Under the pieces are notes generated by a model that had not been told where the DNA came from, ran no database searches, and was given only the letters and a program-made list of their open reading frames with translations. From Terrimesophilobacter sp963702165 (GTDB taxonomy: Bacteria; Actinomycetota; Actinomycetes; Actinomycetales; Microbacteriaceae): DNA of 64,000 bases. Location of the stretch: positions 2,604,001 to 2,668,000 of the forward strand of contig OY969722.1 in assembly GCA_963702165.1 (NCBI GenBank), in the 5' to 3' direction. How positions within the stretch are numbered: the stretch's first letter is position 1; each line of letters opens with the position of its first letter. This document shows positions 42,432 through 52,804 of this stretch, one piece after another. The position numbers and the translations under genes were made by a program.

Positions 42432-43132
42432 CCGACCGCACCATTCTCATCGTCGGCGGTTCCGCCGGAATCGGCCTAGAACTCGCGAGGGACCTGATCG
42501 CCGGCGGCGACCGGGTGATCGTCACGAGCCGAAGCCAGGAGACCGCGGATGCCGTGGCATCCGAGCTGGGGGACCGCGCCACCGGGCTCACCATCGACCT
42601 GTCTGAGCCCGAGGAGATCGCCGCGCGGCTTGCCGGCGTCGGCAAGCTCGACGGACTGGTGCTGACCGCGATCGAGCGCGATGCAAACACGGTTCGTGAC
42701 TATGACATGGACCGTGCTCGCCGGCTCATCACCCTCAAGCTCATCGGTTACACCGAAACCATTCACACCCTGCTCGACCGGCTCGAGCCGACCGTCGAGA
42801 CCGGCATCGTGCTGTTCGGTGGACGCGCAAAGGACGCCCCGTATCCCGGTTCGACGACCGTGTCGACCATCAACGGCGGGGTCGACGGCCTCATGAACAC
42901 CCTCGCGCTCGAACTCGCGCCCATCCGCGTCAACTCGCTCCACCCCGGCATCATCGGCGACAGCCCATTCTGGGCCGCCAAGCCCGAGGCGGTCGCCGGC
43001 TACGAGAAGCGCACCCCCGGCGGCCAGCTCGCGACGATGGCGGACATCGTCGACGCGACCAAGTTCCTGCTGTTCAACCGCGGCGTCTCGGCGCACAGCC
43101 TCAACGTCGACCGCGGCTGGCGCATCACCTGA
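42428..43132 (+). CDS. Short-chain dehydrogenase/reductase (SDR) lacking the usual YxxxK
   Basis: 234 aa from GTG 42428. The Rossmann loop GGSAGIGLELA and the C-terminal IRVNSLHPGIIGDSPFW identify a classical SDR. At the active-site position, however, where YxxxK is expected before DGLMNTLALELA, the sequence reads STTVSTINGGVDG, with no Tyr or Lys. It may be a divergent reductase with another proton donor, a non-catalytic binding protein, or an isomerase. It is translationally coupled to the bicupin gene and followed by the M24 gene. Confidence 0.85.
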   Translation: MTDRTILIVGGSAGIGLELARDLIAGGDRVIVTSRSQETADAVASELGDRATGLTIDLSEPEEIAARLAGVGKLDGLVLTAIERDANTVRDYDMDRARRLITLKLIGYTETIHTLLDRLEPTVETGIVLFGGRAKDAPYPGSTTVSTINGGVDGLMNTLALELAPIRVNSLHPGIIGDSPFWAAKPEAVAGYEKRTPGGQLATMADIVDATKFLLFNRGVSAHSLNVDRGWRIT

Positions 43133-43188
43133 TTGACCCGATTCAACCAGCGTCCCCCCGGACGCGCATCACAGGCAAGGAGAATGCG

Positions 43189-44580
43189 ATGAGTATCGCG
43201 ACACGAGGCAACATGGGCGTGGACTGGGAAGCCCGCGTCGACTTCAACCGGCTGCGCGAGGAGCGGCTCGCGAGCCTGCGCGCTGAGCTCGAGCGTTCGT
43301 CGCTCGGTGCCCTCCTGGCGTTCGACTTCGGCAACATCCGGTACGCCTCCGCCACTCACATCGGCACGTGGGCGATGGACAAGCTCATCCGGTTCTGCCT
43401 GGTGACCCGCAACTCGGACCCGATCGTCTGGGACTTCGGGTCGGCGGCGAAGCACCACGACCTGTTCAACCCGTGGCTGCACGAGACGCACATGGAGGCG
43501 GATGCCGACCCGCACGCACCCCACCACGGCGCCACCAGGCCGCGCCTGGAGTCTGGCGCGCGTGCCGGGATCTCCACGCTGCGCGGTGCCTTCCCACCTT
43601 CAGCGGGAATCGCGGAGGAGGTCGCCCGCAAGGTCAAGCGCGAGCTCGAGAAGTTCGGCCTGCTGAACGAGCCGCTCGGCGTCGACATAGTCGAGCTGCC
43701 GATCCTGTTCGCGCTGCAGGCCGAGGGCATCCAGGTCGTCGACGGGCAGCAGGTGTTCCTCGAGGCGCGTCGCATCAAGACCGAGGACGAGATCACACTG
43801 CTCACCACCGCGGCCTCGATGGTGGACGCCGCCTACGACCAGCTGTACGAGTTCCTGCGCCCCGGCGTGCGGGAGAACGAGTGCGTCGGGCTCGTCGCCA
43901 AGGCGCTGTATGACCAGGGGTCGGAATACGTCGAGGGGGTCAACGCCATCTCGGGCGAGCGCTGCGCGCCGCACCCGCACGTGTATTCGGATCGCGCCTT
44001 GCGCCCCGGTGACCCGGCGTTCTTCGACATCCTGCACTCGTTCAACGGCTACCGCACGTGCTACTACCGCACCTTCGCGGTGGGCTCGGCGAGTCGAGCG
44101 CAGGTCGATGCGTACAAGCGCGCTCGCGAGTACATGGACGTCGCGATCGCCGCGGTCCGCCCCGGTGCGACAACCGCCGACGTCGTGAGCCTGTGGCCGA
44201 AGGCCCAGGAGTTCGGGTTCCCGGATGAAGAGGCGGCGTTCGCACTCCAGTACGGCCACGGCGTCGGGCTGTCGATCTGGGAGAAGCCGATCTTCTCCCG
44301 GCTGACGTCGCTCGATCACCCGGAGCCGCTCGAGGAGGGCATGGTGTTCGCGCTCGAGACCTACTGGCCGGCAGCCGACGGCTGGGGCGCAGCACGCATC
44401 GAGGAGGAGGTCGTGGTGACCGCCGACGGATGCGAGGTCATCACCAAGTTCCCGGCCGAGGACCTGCTGGTCGCCGGTGGCGGACGTTACTTCACGGTGA
44501 ACGGGCCGCTGCCCGGCGTGCGCGACTCGCAGTCGCACCTGAACACACCCGAGGGTCGCGGCGAGACCACCAGCCGATAA
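43189..44580 (+). CDS. M24-fold (creatinase/prolidase-like) protein, paralog 1
   Basis: 463 aa. N-terminal creatinase-type domain (LLAFDFGNIRYAS, WDFGSAAKHH) and C-terminal pita-bread domain. Metal ligands: Asp in FFDILHSFNGYRT is kept, His in YGHGVGLSIWEKP is kept, Glu in GMVFALETY and Glu in ARIEEEVVVT are kept. The second Asp (11 residues after the first, in the R-T-C-Y-Y-R-T-F stretch) is Cys. True Xaa-Pro peptidases need both Asp residues, so a small-molecule C-N or C-S hydrolase/lyase, as in creatinase- or DddP-like relatives, is plausible. A paralog with the same change is at 53799-55107. Confidence 0.87.
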   Translation: MSIATRGNMGVDWEARVDFNRLREERLASLRAELERSSLGALLAFDFGNIRYASATHIGTWAMDKLIRFCLVTRNSDPIVWDFGSAAKHHDLFNPWLHETHMEADADPHAPHHGATRPRLESGARAGISTLRGAFPPSAGIAEEVARKVKRELEKFGLLNEPLGVDIVELPILFALQAEGIQVVDGQQVFLEARRIKTEDEITLLTTAASMVDAAYDQLYEFLRPGVRENECVGLVAKALYDQGSEYVEGVNAISGERCAPHPHVYSDRALRPGDPAFFDILHSFNGYRTCYYRTFAVGSASRAQVDAYKRAREYMDVAIAAVRPGATTADVVSLWPKAQEFGFPDEEAAFALQYGHGVGLSIWEKPIFSRLTSLDHPEPLEEGMVFALETYWPAADGWGAARIEEEVVVTADGCEVITKFPAEDLLVAGGGRYFTVNGPLPGVRDSQSHLNTPEGRGETTSR

Positions 44581-44589
44581 GGAACTTCA

Positions 44590-45756
44590 ATGGGCAGGAT
44601 GCTGCCGGCGGGCATCATCCTGCCCTTCGCCGTCTTCTGGCAGACCTTCGATCGGTCGCTCGTGCTGCCGCTCGTGCCGGTGGTCGCCGAAGAGTTTGGC
44701 GCGTCGATCGCTGCGGCGGGCTCCGCCATCACCTTCCACGCCCTCGCGTACGCGATCCTTCCGGTGGTGTGGGGGTCCCTGTCGACCCGATGGGGCCGCG
44801 TTCGGATCCTCACGGTGTCGACGGGCATCGGCGCTGCTGCGAGTCTGGCGAGCGCGATGGCACCCGATCTCGTGACCTTCATCATTGCTCGCTCACTGGC
44901 GGGAATTGCGTTCGCTGCCACCTTTCCGGCGGTCCTGGTGTATTTCGCCGACACCTTGCCGCTCGGCCGACGGTCAGCCGCCATGTCCAACCTCGCGACA
45001 GCCGGCGCTCTCGGTATCGCCGCGGGTGTCCTCGGCGCCGGGGCGATGGCGGAGTGGACCTCCTGGCGGTTCATCTTCGGCGGCTTCGCGGTCGTCGCCA
45101 CGCTCCTGGTGCCGGCGCTCGCGACACTCCCGGCGGCCGGTGACCACCGGGGAGAGCGAGTGCTCTCGCAGTTGGCAAGCCTGGTGCGCAACCGGTGGGC
45201 GCTGTGGCTGTACGCACTCACCGCGTTGGAGGGGTTCCTGCTCATCGGCGTATTCAACCTCCTGCCTGTGGTGCTGCAGCAGGCGGGCGAAGGCGTCTTC
45301 GTGTCGGGACTGGTGACCGCGTCGTTCGGTGTCGCGGTCGTCGCGGTCAGCCAGGTCATGAAGCTCTTCGTCGCGCGGACCCCTGGCTGGCTGCTGATGC
45401 TCGCGGCCGGGGTGACGGTGATTGCCGCGTTCGGGATGCTGTCGTTCGCGGTATCGCTGGTGAGCGTCCTGATCGGCGCGACGCTCATGGGGGTTGCGTG
45501 GGCGCTCGGCCATACAACGCTGCAGACCTGGATGACGGATGCTGCAGCCGACGCGCGTGCGCTCGGCATGACCTTCTTCGCGATCTCGCTCATGGCGGGC
45601 GCATCGCTTGGTGCTGCGGCTGGAACCATGGCCGCCGACCAGCATGCCTTCGGGCTGCTCTTCGCCGTCTCGCTCGCGGGTGCCGTGATATTCGGCATCG
45701 CGGGCACGTTGTCCCGAGCCCGCTACCGCCCCGCTGCAGAGCGCCCACCATGGTGA
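44590..45756 (+). CDS. MFS transporter
   Basis: 388 aa with about 12 hydrophobic segments and the conserved inter-helix 2-3 loop (WGSLSTRWGRVRIL). It begins MGRMLPAGIILPFAVFWQTF, nine bases after the M24 gene, so it is probably in the bicupin-SDR-M24 operon. It may import the substrate or export an intermediate. Family membership (DHA1-like) cannot be narrowed to a substrate. Confidence 0.9.
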   Translation: MGRMLPAGIILPFAVFWQTFDRSLVLPLVPVVAEEFGASIAAAGSAITFHALAYAILPVVWGSLSTRWGRVRILTVSTGIGAAASLASAMAPDLVTFIIARSLAGIAFAATFPAVLVYFADTLPLGRRSAAMSNLATAGALGIAAGVLGAGAMAEWTSWRFIFGGFAVVATLLVPALATLPAAGDHRGERVLSQLASLVRNRWALWLYALTALEGFLLIGVFNLLPVVLQQAGEGVFVSGLVTASFGVAVVAVSQVMKLFVARTPGWLLMLAAGVTVIAAFGMLSFAVSLVSVLIGATLMGVAWALGHTTLQTWMTDAAADARALGMTFFAISLMAGASLGAAAGTMAADQHAFGLLFAVSLAGAVIFGIAGTLSRARYRPAAERPPW

Positions 45757-45769
45757 GTAGAACGGATTG

Positions 45770-45828
45770 TGTGCAGTGACAGTTCATGCCAATGTGCAGT
45801 CCGACTTGACACTTGCGCAATCGGTTGC
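45770..45828 (+). promoter_or_regulatory. Regulatory region before the second ABC importer
   Basis: Two TGTGCAGT words (45770-45777 and 45793-45800), one-base variants of the island octamer, are followed by TTGACA (45806-45811) and a LacI-type operator GCAATCGGTTGC (45817-45828). The importer's first gene begins 64 bases after the operator. The region separates module A from module B. Confidence 0.6.
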
Positions 45829-45892
45829 TTGACTCTCCCAAACAAGTATTCCCCCCAGCCCACCCCGACGATGTGGAAGGTTTGAGAACCCG

Positions 45893-46761
45893 GTGTTCAC
45901 ACCCGTATTCCTGGCCGAGCAGACGCTCAACGGACTGAGCTTCGGCGCGCTGCTCTTCCTGCTCGCCAGCGGCCTCACTCTCGTATTCGGCCTCATGCGC
46001 ATCGTCAACCTGGCGCATGGGGCGTTCTACATGATCGGCGGGTACCTCGGCGTCGTCGTCGCGGGCCTGACCGGCAACCTCTTGCTCGCGGTACTCACCG
46101 GCGTGGTCGTCGTCGCGGTGACCGCCTTCATCGTCGAGGTCGTGCTGCTGCGCTTCGTCCGCGGTCAGGAGCTGCCAGAGGTGCTCCTCACGGTGGGCGT
46201 CTCCTTCGTCATCGCCGACCTGTGTCTGGCGATCTTCGGCGGCGACCCGCACTCGCTGCCGTCGTCGGCCGGGATTCAGGGATCCATGACGATCGGCGAC
46301 CTGACCTACCCGTGGTACCGCATCTTCGTGATCGGCGTTGCCATCGCGATCGGGATCGCGCTCATCGTCGTCCAGAACCGCACACGCATCGGCGCTGTCG
46401 TGCGTGCGGGCGTTGACGACCGGGAGATCATCTCGGCGATGGGCGTGAACATCGGGTGGGTCTTCACCGGAATGTTCGTCGTCGGCGCCGCGCTCGCGGC
46501 CATCGGCGGCACCATCGGCGCGGGCGTGCTCAGCATCCGCTCCGGGCATCCAGGACGAGGTGCTGCTGTATGCGCTCGTCGTCGTCATCATCGGCGGGCT
46601 CGGCAGCGTGACCGGAGCCGCCGTCGGCAGCGTGCTCATCGGCCTGATCGATGCGTTCGCCAAGGCCTGGATCCCTGAACTCGTCCTACTTCACCATTTT
46701 CGCGCCGATGGCGCTCGTGCTCGTGCTCCGGCCGACCGGACTGTTCGGGAGGACAACATGA
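45893..46761 (+). pseudogene. ABC transporter permease, LivH type (second importer), two +1 frameshifts as written
   Basis: From GTG 45893: LAEQTLNGLSFGALLFLLASG and GLMRIVNLAHGAFYM match the LivH family. The frame shifts by one near 46,544 (TCCGGGCATCC) and again near 46,682. Removing one base at each site gives a continuous protein of about 288 aa, through YALVVVIIGGLGSVTGAAVG, ending FGRTT at a TGA that overlaps the next ATG. About eight membrane segments. It is first in the module B importer operon. Confidence 0.82.
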
Positions 46762-47782
46762 CCCGCACCCGCGCCATCAGCGGCGGCGCGATCGTCGCGC
46801 TGCTCGCCGTCGCCGTCGCCCTCCCGTACATCGGGGCCACGTCCTACGTCATCTCCTTGGTCTCGACGATCCTCATCGCGGGGATGCTCGCGTCGAGCCT
46901 CAACTTCCTCGTCGGCGACGCCGGGATGGCGTCGCTCGGGCACGGCGCGATCGCCGCGGCCGCGGCGTACGGCGCCGGGTGGGCGTCGAAGCAGGGCCTC
47001 GATCCTGGGACGCAGGTGCTCATCGCGCTCGGCATCACCCTCGTCGTGTCCTTCATGTACGGCATCCTGTCGATGCGCACGAGCGGCATCTACTTCCTGA
47101 TGGTCACGCTCGCGCTCGGCATGGTCGTCTACGGCCTCGCCTTCCGGCTGGTCGCCGGTCACCGGCGGCGAGAACGGCATCTCCGGCATCAAGCGACCCG
47201 AGTTCATCGGGGAGTACTGGACCTTCTACTACTTCGTCTGGTCGCGGCGTTCGTGCTCACGACGGCGCTGCTGTGCGGTGGTCAGCCGCTCGCCGTTCGG
47301 CGCGAGCCTGCGCGGTATCCGGGACAGCGAGACGCGCATGCGCAGCCTCGGGCTACTCTGTGCCCGCCTACCGGCTCGGCGCGTTCATGATCTCGGGGAC
47401 GGTCGCGGGCTTCGCCGGTCTGCTTTCGGTCTGGCTCACCCACTTCGTGAGCCCGTCGACGGCCGGCGTGCACCGCTCGGTGCTGCTCATCGTCATGGTC
47501 ATCCTCGGCGGGGTCGGCACGGTGTTCGGGCCGCTGATCGGCGCGGCCGTCGTCGTGCTCGTCGAGAACGTGCTCTCCAACGAGGTTGAGCGCTGGCCAA
47601 CCGTGCTCGGCCTGATCTTCATCCTCGTGATCCTGTTCGCACGTGCGGGCATCGTCGGCAGCTTCAACAAGCTCATTGGGCGCGTGAAGCGGCGGGCAAC
47701 CGGCACCCCAAGTCCGCCAGCTGAAGCAGAGCTGGTAACACCGTCCGGCGCACCCGTGTCCGAACGCAATCACACCCCATAA
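46758..47782 (+). pseudogene. ABC transporter permease, LivM type (second importer), several frameshifts as written
   Basis: Starts at ATG 46758 (ATGA overlap). The membrane protein reads SSLNFLVGDAGMASLGHGAI, then after a shift near 47,156 VTGGENGISGIKRPEFIGEY, returns near 47,239 (LVAAFVLTTALLC), shifts near 47,277 (SRSPFGASLRGIRDSETRM) and again near 47,351 (YSVPAYRLGAFMISG), and ends with a hydrophilic tail. The composite is about 340 aa, normal for LivM. No internal nonsense changes appear apart from the shifts. Confidence 0.8.
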
Positions 47783-47795
47783 GAAAGGAAACCCG

Positions 47796-49082
47796 ATGAT
47801 GTCAACGAAGATGTCGCCTCGCGGGCGCTGGTCCGCGATCGTCGGCCTCGGTGCCGCAGCGGCGCTCGCTCTCACCGCATGTGCGCCCCCCGGGGCAAGC
47901 CCATCCGGAGACGACGCGAAGGTAGACACCAGCACCCTGAAGGTCGGCTACATCTCGCCGATCACGGGCAACTTCGCCATCGCCGGTCAGGAGATGGTGG
48001 ACGGCTGGGACCTCTACTGGGAGGTCAACGGCGACCGAGGTCAACGGCGTCACGGTCGAGACCATCGTCGAGGACGACGCCGGCAACCCCGAGATCTCGC
48101 TCACCAAGGCGAAGAAGCTCGTCGAGCTCGACGAGGTCGACGTCGTGGTCGGCCCGCTGCTGGCCAACACGGCACTCGCGGTCGCCGCCTACACCTCGAG
48201 CGTCGGCGTCCCGAACCTGCACCCGGTCGCCGCAGCAGACGACCTGACGCAGCGGTCCGCGAACGACTTCACGGTGCGCACCGGATCGATGTCCGCTTCG
48301 CAGATGCACTTCCCCGGCGGCGTCTGGGCCGGCGATGAGGGCTACAAGACGGCCGTCACGCTGTGCCCCGACTACGCGTTCGGCTGGGAATCCTGCGCCG
48401 GCTTCAAGCAGGGCTTCGAGCAGAACGGCGGTGAGGTCACCGCGCAGTACTGGTACCCGAACGGCACGTCGGACTTCTCCACCTACGTGTCGCAGATCCG
48501 CGCTGCGGGAGCGGACATCGCGTTCGTGACCACCGCAGGTGGCGCGCCCGGTCCCGGACTTCCTGCGAGCTTCATCGGTCTCGGTCTCGGTGACACGCAG
48601 GACCTGCTGATGAACTGCTGCTCGCTCGACCAGGCCACGCTGCGTGCGCTCGGGAACGAGGTGAAGGGCTTCCACTCGGTCAGCAACTGGGCAGAGGGCC
48701 GTGACAGCGACGTCGTGCGCGAGTTCAACGCGGCCTACGGTGCCAAGTTCGACGGCAAGATCCCGTCGCTGAACGTGGCTGGCGGCTACATGACCGCGAG
48801 CCTGGTTGCCAAGGTGCTCGAGGAGCACGGCTACGTGACCGGCGACGACCTGGTCGCGGCGATCTCGTCCCTCACCGTCGAGGACAGCATCCTCGGCGCA
48901 GGTGTCGTTCGACAAGTACCACAACCCCATCGCTCCGGTGTACATCCGCGAGGTTCAGGAGATCGACGGCAAGCTGTACAACGTGCCGATCAAGACCTTC
49001 GACGCCGTGGACCAGTGGCTGGGCAAGACCCCTGAAGAGGTTCTCGCCCAGCGAGTCCTACTCGCAGAGCTTCCAGGGCTAA
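47796..49082 (+). pseudogene. ABC transporter substrate-binding lipoprotein (second importer), three +1 frameshifts as written
   Basis: ATG 47796, with AAGAAAGGAAA upstream. Lipobox LALTACAPP (Cys about residue 29). The type I binding fold begins LKVGYISPITGNFAIAGQEM. One-base insertions near 48,035 (GGCGACCGAGG), 48,901 and 49,052 break the frame; without them the protein is about 427 aa and ends ESYSQSFQG at TAA 49080-49082, overlapping the next ATG. The order permease-permease-binding protein-ATPases differs from the first importer (binding protein-ATPases-permeases). It diverges from the first binding protein, so a different ligand is possible. Confidence 0.83.
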
Positions 49083-49888
49083 TGAGTAACGCGACGATGT
49101 CGGCGACGGTCCCGGGCCCGCAAGGGTCCGGGGCCGGCGCCCCCGCGCTCGTCATCTCCGGGCTCGGGAAGCGCTATGGCGGTGTACAGGCCGTCGACGG
49201 GATCTCGCTCGAGCTGGGATCGAACGAGCGCATCGGGGTGATCGGACCGAACGGTGCTGGCAAGACCACGCTGTTCAAGATGATCGCCGGCGACGTCGCT
49301 CCCACCGCAGGAACGGTCGAGCTGTTCGGCAACGACGTGACACGCACCGGCACGGCACGTCGTGCCCGGATGGGCGTCGGCCGCACGTTCCAGGTCTCCA
49401 ACCTGTTCCGTGACATGTCGGTGATCGACAACGTGCGCGTCGCCGCCCGCGGTGGCAGCAGCAAGGCGCGCATCTTCTGGTGGCCGCAGCTGCCCACCGA
49501 CGACGTGTCCCAGCGCGCGGCGGAGGCACTGGAGTCCGTCGGCCTCATCGACCGCCGTGACGACCAGGTCTCGGACCTCTCGCACGGCGAGCAGCGGCAG
49601 CTGGAGATCGCGATGGCCCTGGCCAGCGAGCCGAAACTGCTGCTCCTCGACGAACCGGCGGCTGGGCTCTCTGCCGCGGAGCGGACGACCCTGCGGCAGC
49701 TGATCGAAGAGCTGCCGCGGACGTTGCCCATCCTCCTCATCGAGCACGACATGACCCTTGCTCTCGGGCTCACCGACCGGGTCATGTGCATGGAGAACGG
49801 ACGTCACGTCGTGACCGGTACCCCTGACGAGGTCCGCGAGCACGAGACGGTCAAGGAGATCTACCTCGGAAGGCGTGACAAGAAGTGA
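49082..49888 (+). CDS. ABC transporter ATP-binding protein, LivG type (second importer)
   Basis: 268 aa from ATG 49082, overlapping the TAA of the binding-protein gene. The N-terminal 30 residues are a low-complexity leader. Walker A GPNGAGKTT, signature DLSHGEQRQLE (the SHGEQ form common in LivG), Walker B LLLLDEPAAGLS and H-loop LLIEHDMTL are intact. The frame is unbroken, unlike its neighbours. Confidence 0.92.
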   Translation: MSNATMSATVPGPQGSGAGAPALVISGLGKRYGGVQAVDGISLELGSNERIGVIGPNGAGKTTLFKMIAGDVAPTAGTVELFGNDVTRTGTARRARMGVGRTFQVSNLFRDMSVIDNVRVAARGGSSKARIFWWPQLPTDDVSQRAAEALESVGLIDRRDDQVSDLSHGEQRQLEIAMALASEPKLLLLDEPAAGLSAAERTTLRQLIEELPRTLPILLIEHDMTLALGLTDRVMCMENGRHVVTGTPDEVREHETVKEIYLGRRDKK

Positions 49889-50601
49889 CTTTGGACGTGA
49901 CGGGCCTGCACGTCGGCTACGCGACGGCGAAGGTGCTCCACGGCGTCGACCTGACGGTCGGCCGTGGGGAGAGCATCGCGCTGCTCGGGCGCAACGGCAT
50001 GGGCAAGACCACGCTAGTCCGGGCGATCTGCGGGCTGCGTCCTCCGACGATCACTGCGGGCTCGATCAAGTACGACGGCGTCGACATCTCCCGGAAGTCC
50101 AGCTTCCAGGTGTCGAGGGCCGGTATCGCGCTGGTGCCGCAGGGCCGGCGGGTGTTCGGCTCGCTCACCACGCACGAGAACCTCACGGTCGTTCCGCGGC
50201 GCCGCGCCGCGTCCAAGGATGACCCGTGGACGGTCGAGCGCGTGTTCGACTTCTTCCCACGGCTCGCCGAGCGGTCGAAGTCCATGGCACGCTCCCTGTC
50301 AGGGGGCGAGCAGCAGATGCTCGCCATCGGACGTGCGCTGATGACCAACCCGAGCCTGCTGATCATGGATGAGCCGAGCGAGGGGCTCGCGCCGAGCGTG
50401 CTCGATGTCATCCAGGACCGGCTGGCCGGTCTGAGCGCGTCGGGACTCTCGATCCTCATTGCAGAGCAGAACGTCGACCTCGCGCTCGACATCGCCAGCA
50501 GGGTCGTCGTGATCGACGACTCCGGCACCATCGCCTGGAACGGCAGCTCGGACGCGCTTCGCGCCGACAGCGCCGCGCTCGAACAGCACCTGAGTATCTG
50601 A
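49885..50601 (+). CDS. ABC transporter ATP-binding protein, LivF type (second importer)
   Basis: 238 aa from GTG 49885 (GTGA overlap). Walker A GRNGMGKTT, signature SLSGGEQQMLAIG, Walker B LLIMDEPSEGLAP and LIAEQNVD. The frame is intact. It completes the second importer and is followed 14 bases later by an amidohydrolase gene. Confidence 0.93.
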   Translation: MTLDVTGLHVGYATAKVLHGVDLTVGRGESIALLGRNGMGKTTLVRAICGLRPPTITAGSIKYDGVDISRKSSFQVSRAGIALVPQGRRVFGSLTTHENLTVVPRRRAASKDDPWTVERVFDFFPRLAERSKSMARSLSGGEQQMLAIGRALMTNPSLLIMDEPSEGLAPSVLDVIQDRLAGLSASGLSILIAEQNVDLALDIASRVVVIDDSGTIAWNGSSDALRADSAALEQHLSI

Positions 50602-50615
50602 CAGGAGCGAGAGGG

Positions 50616-52274
50616 ATGTCTACGCCAGCGCTGGCCGGAAGCCTTCCGGTGGTGGATCTCGTGCTCCGCGGCGGGACGGATCTCCACCTTCGCCGACCCC
50701 GAACGGGGCGCGGGCGAGGTGGAGGCGATCGCCATCGCCGGTGGCCGCGTGGTCGCGGTCGGCACCGATGCAGAGCTGGCGGCACACGCGGAACTGGCTG
50801 AACGGGTCATCGAACTCGACGGTCGTCGCGTCATCCCCGGTCTCAACGACTCCCACATCCATGCGGTCCGCGGCGGGGTCTCCTGGACGCGCACCGTCCA
50901 CTGGGAAGACGTGCGGTCGATCGCCGACGGGCTGGAGCGCATTCGGCAGGACGCGGCCCGCCGCGGCCCGGGAGAATGGGTCAGTGTCGTCGGCGGCTGG
51001 CACTCGTCGCAACTCGCCGAGGGTCGTGCCCCGACCAGGGCCGAGCTCGACGCCGTGGCGCCGGAGAACCCCGTGTACGTGCAGGAGCTCTACGATCTCG
51101 GCGTGCTGAACACGCGCGGGCCTTGTGGCCTGCGACTGGAACGACTCCTCCGACGATCCGGCGCGCGGTCGGCTCGACCGCGGAGCTGACGGCGCGGCTC
51201 ACCGGCCGAATCCACGGCGTCGGGGCGTTCTCGGTTCCGCTTGCGATCGCGCTCGACGCAGAGCCGGAAGAGTCGGAGGACGGCGTGCGGGCAATGTTCG
51301 CGGCGTTCGCCCGGCACGGCCTGACCGGTGTCGTGGACGGCGGCGGCCTGCTGGTGACGCCACGCGACTACGACCCGATTTACGCGGTGTGGCGGCGCGG
51401 CGAACTCGACGTCCGCACCCGGATCTTCCTGTCCGCGTGGACCCGGGGCGGCGAGGTCGCCGACATCGAGCAGGTCACCGCTCTCGTGCAGCCGGAAAGC
51501 GGTGACGGCATGCTCCGCATCGCCGGCATCGGCGAGATTCCGCATCTCGGCTGCCACGACATGGAGGGCCTCGACCCGTTCACCCTGACCGACCAGTCCC
51601 ACGCGGAACTGGTCGAGATCGTGCGGCTGTGCGCCGAGCGTGGCTGGCGCATGAGCATCCACGCCGTCCTCGACGACACCCTCGGCCGCATCCTCGACGC
51701 GTGGGAGCAGGTCGAGGAGGAGACCGGCCTGGTCGCGGGCCGCGGGTTCTCCATCGTGCATGCCGACGAGGCATCCCCGGGCAACCTCGAGCGCCTCGCG
51801 CGACTGGGCGCGGGCGTGCTTGTGCAGAGCCGCCTGGTGCTCAAGGGCTCCGACTACGTCGCCGCGTGGGGTGAGGAAGCCACCATGGCCGCGCCGCCCA
51901 TCGGCGACCTGCGCGAGGCAGGCATCCCCATCGGCGGCGGAACGGATGCGACACGCGCCAACTGGTTCTCGCCGTGGTCGGCGATCTGGTGGCTCGTCAC
52001 GGGCGGCACGCTGGACGGCGCCGGCGTCCGCGATGAGCGGCACCGGATGTCCCGCGAGCAGGCGATCGCCGCGTACACGCGCGATGCGGCCTGGTTCACC
52101 GGCGAGACCGGCCATCGCGGCCGGCTGCTGCCCGGCTACGACGCGGACCTGTGCGTGCCCACCCTCGATCCTTTCGCGTGCTCGGATGACGAGCTCCGCG
52201 ACATCCTCAGCGACCTCACCGTCATGGGCGGTCGCATCACCCACGACTCCGGCGCCTTCGCCGCGAATCGATAG
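50616..52274 (+). pseudogene. YtcJ-like amidohydrolase (amidohydro_3), three +1 frameshifts as written
   Basis: ATG 50616, after GGAGCGAGAGGG. The composite of about 551 aa reads VVDLVLRGG, then (shift near 50,674) VEAIAIAGGRVVAVG and the first metal motif VIPGLNDSHIHAVRGG, then shifts near 51,116 and 51,167. From VGSTAELTARLTGRIHG onward the frame is clean, with HADEASPGNLERLARLG, GGGTDATRANWFSPW and a C-terminal GYDADLCVPTLDPF. Three insertions return the frame to its original phase. Family members hydrolyse amide or ester bonds of small molecules and are often metal dependent. It lies behind the importer and before RidA. Confidence 0.83.
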
Positions 52275-52297
52275 AACCACCGAAGCAGGAGGCAGAC

Positions 52298-52762
52298 ATG
52301 ACTGAAATCCCCGCGCCGCGCCGAGTCGGCAACGCTGACATCATCCACCACGAGGGCTATGACGACTCGATCGTCAGCCCGTTCGTGCCCGCGATCCGCA
52401 CCGTCTCCAACGCCCGGCTGGTCTTCATCAGCGGGGTGACCGGCGCGCCCGTCTACCACGACCACCCGCACGTCGCCGAGGTGTTCGACGCGATGCCGAT
52501 GGACGCCCAGGGGCAGGTCGCCAACGCCTTCGACCACCTCGACCAGGCGCTCAAGGCCGCGGGATGCGAGCGGCACGATGTCGTCAACATGATCAGGTTC
52601 TTCTCGAACATCGATGAGGACCAGGACGTGGTCAACAAGCACCAGAAGGAGTGGTTCGGCGGTCACATCCCGACGAGCACGACCGTCGAGGTGGTGCGCT
52701 TCGCGACCGACCCGCGCTTGCGCTTCGAGTTCCACGTGGTCGCTGCTGCTCCGGCTTCCTGA
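52298..52762 (+). CDS. RidA/YjgF-family protein
   Basis: 154 aa, with AGGAGG before ATG 52298. The chorismate-mutase-like RidA fold is seen in NARLVFISGVTGAP, QVANAFDHLDQALKAAGC and DVVNMIRFFSNIDED. The C-terminal active-site zone (DPRLRFEFHVVAAAP) keeps an Arg and a Glu. RidA proteins hydrolyse reactive enamine/imine intermediates, and catabolic members act as deaminases or ring-opening hydrolases. Its place between an amidohydrolase and a dehydrogenase suggests a nitrogen-containing substrate. Confidence 0.9.
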   Translation: MTEIPAPRRVGNADIIHHEGYDDSIVSPFVPAIRTVSNARLVFISGVTGAPVYHDHPHVAEVFDAMPMDAQGQVANAFDHLDQALKAAGCERHDVVNMIRFFSNIDEDQDVVNKHQKEWFGGHIPTSTTVEVVRFATDPRLRFEFHVVAAAPAS

Positions 52763-52804
52763 GCCCACCGAATTCGTACTACAGTTCCAAACACGCTTAT
52801 ATCC

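Noticed and set aside
43189..44580. Annotation as a plain Xaa-Pro aminopeptidase
   Set aside because: One of the five metal ligands is Cys instead of Asp in both paralogs, so the peptidase name would overstate what is known.
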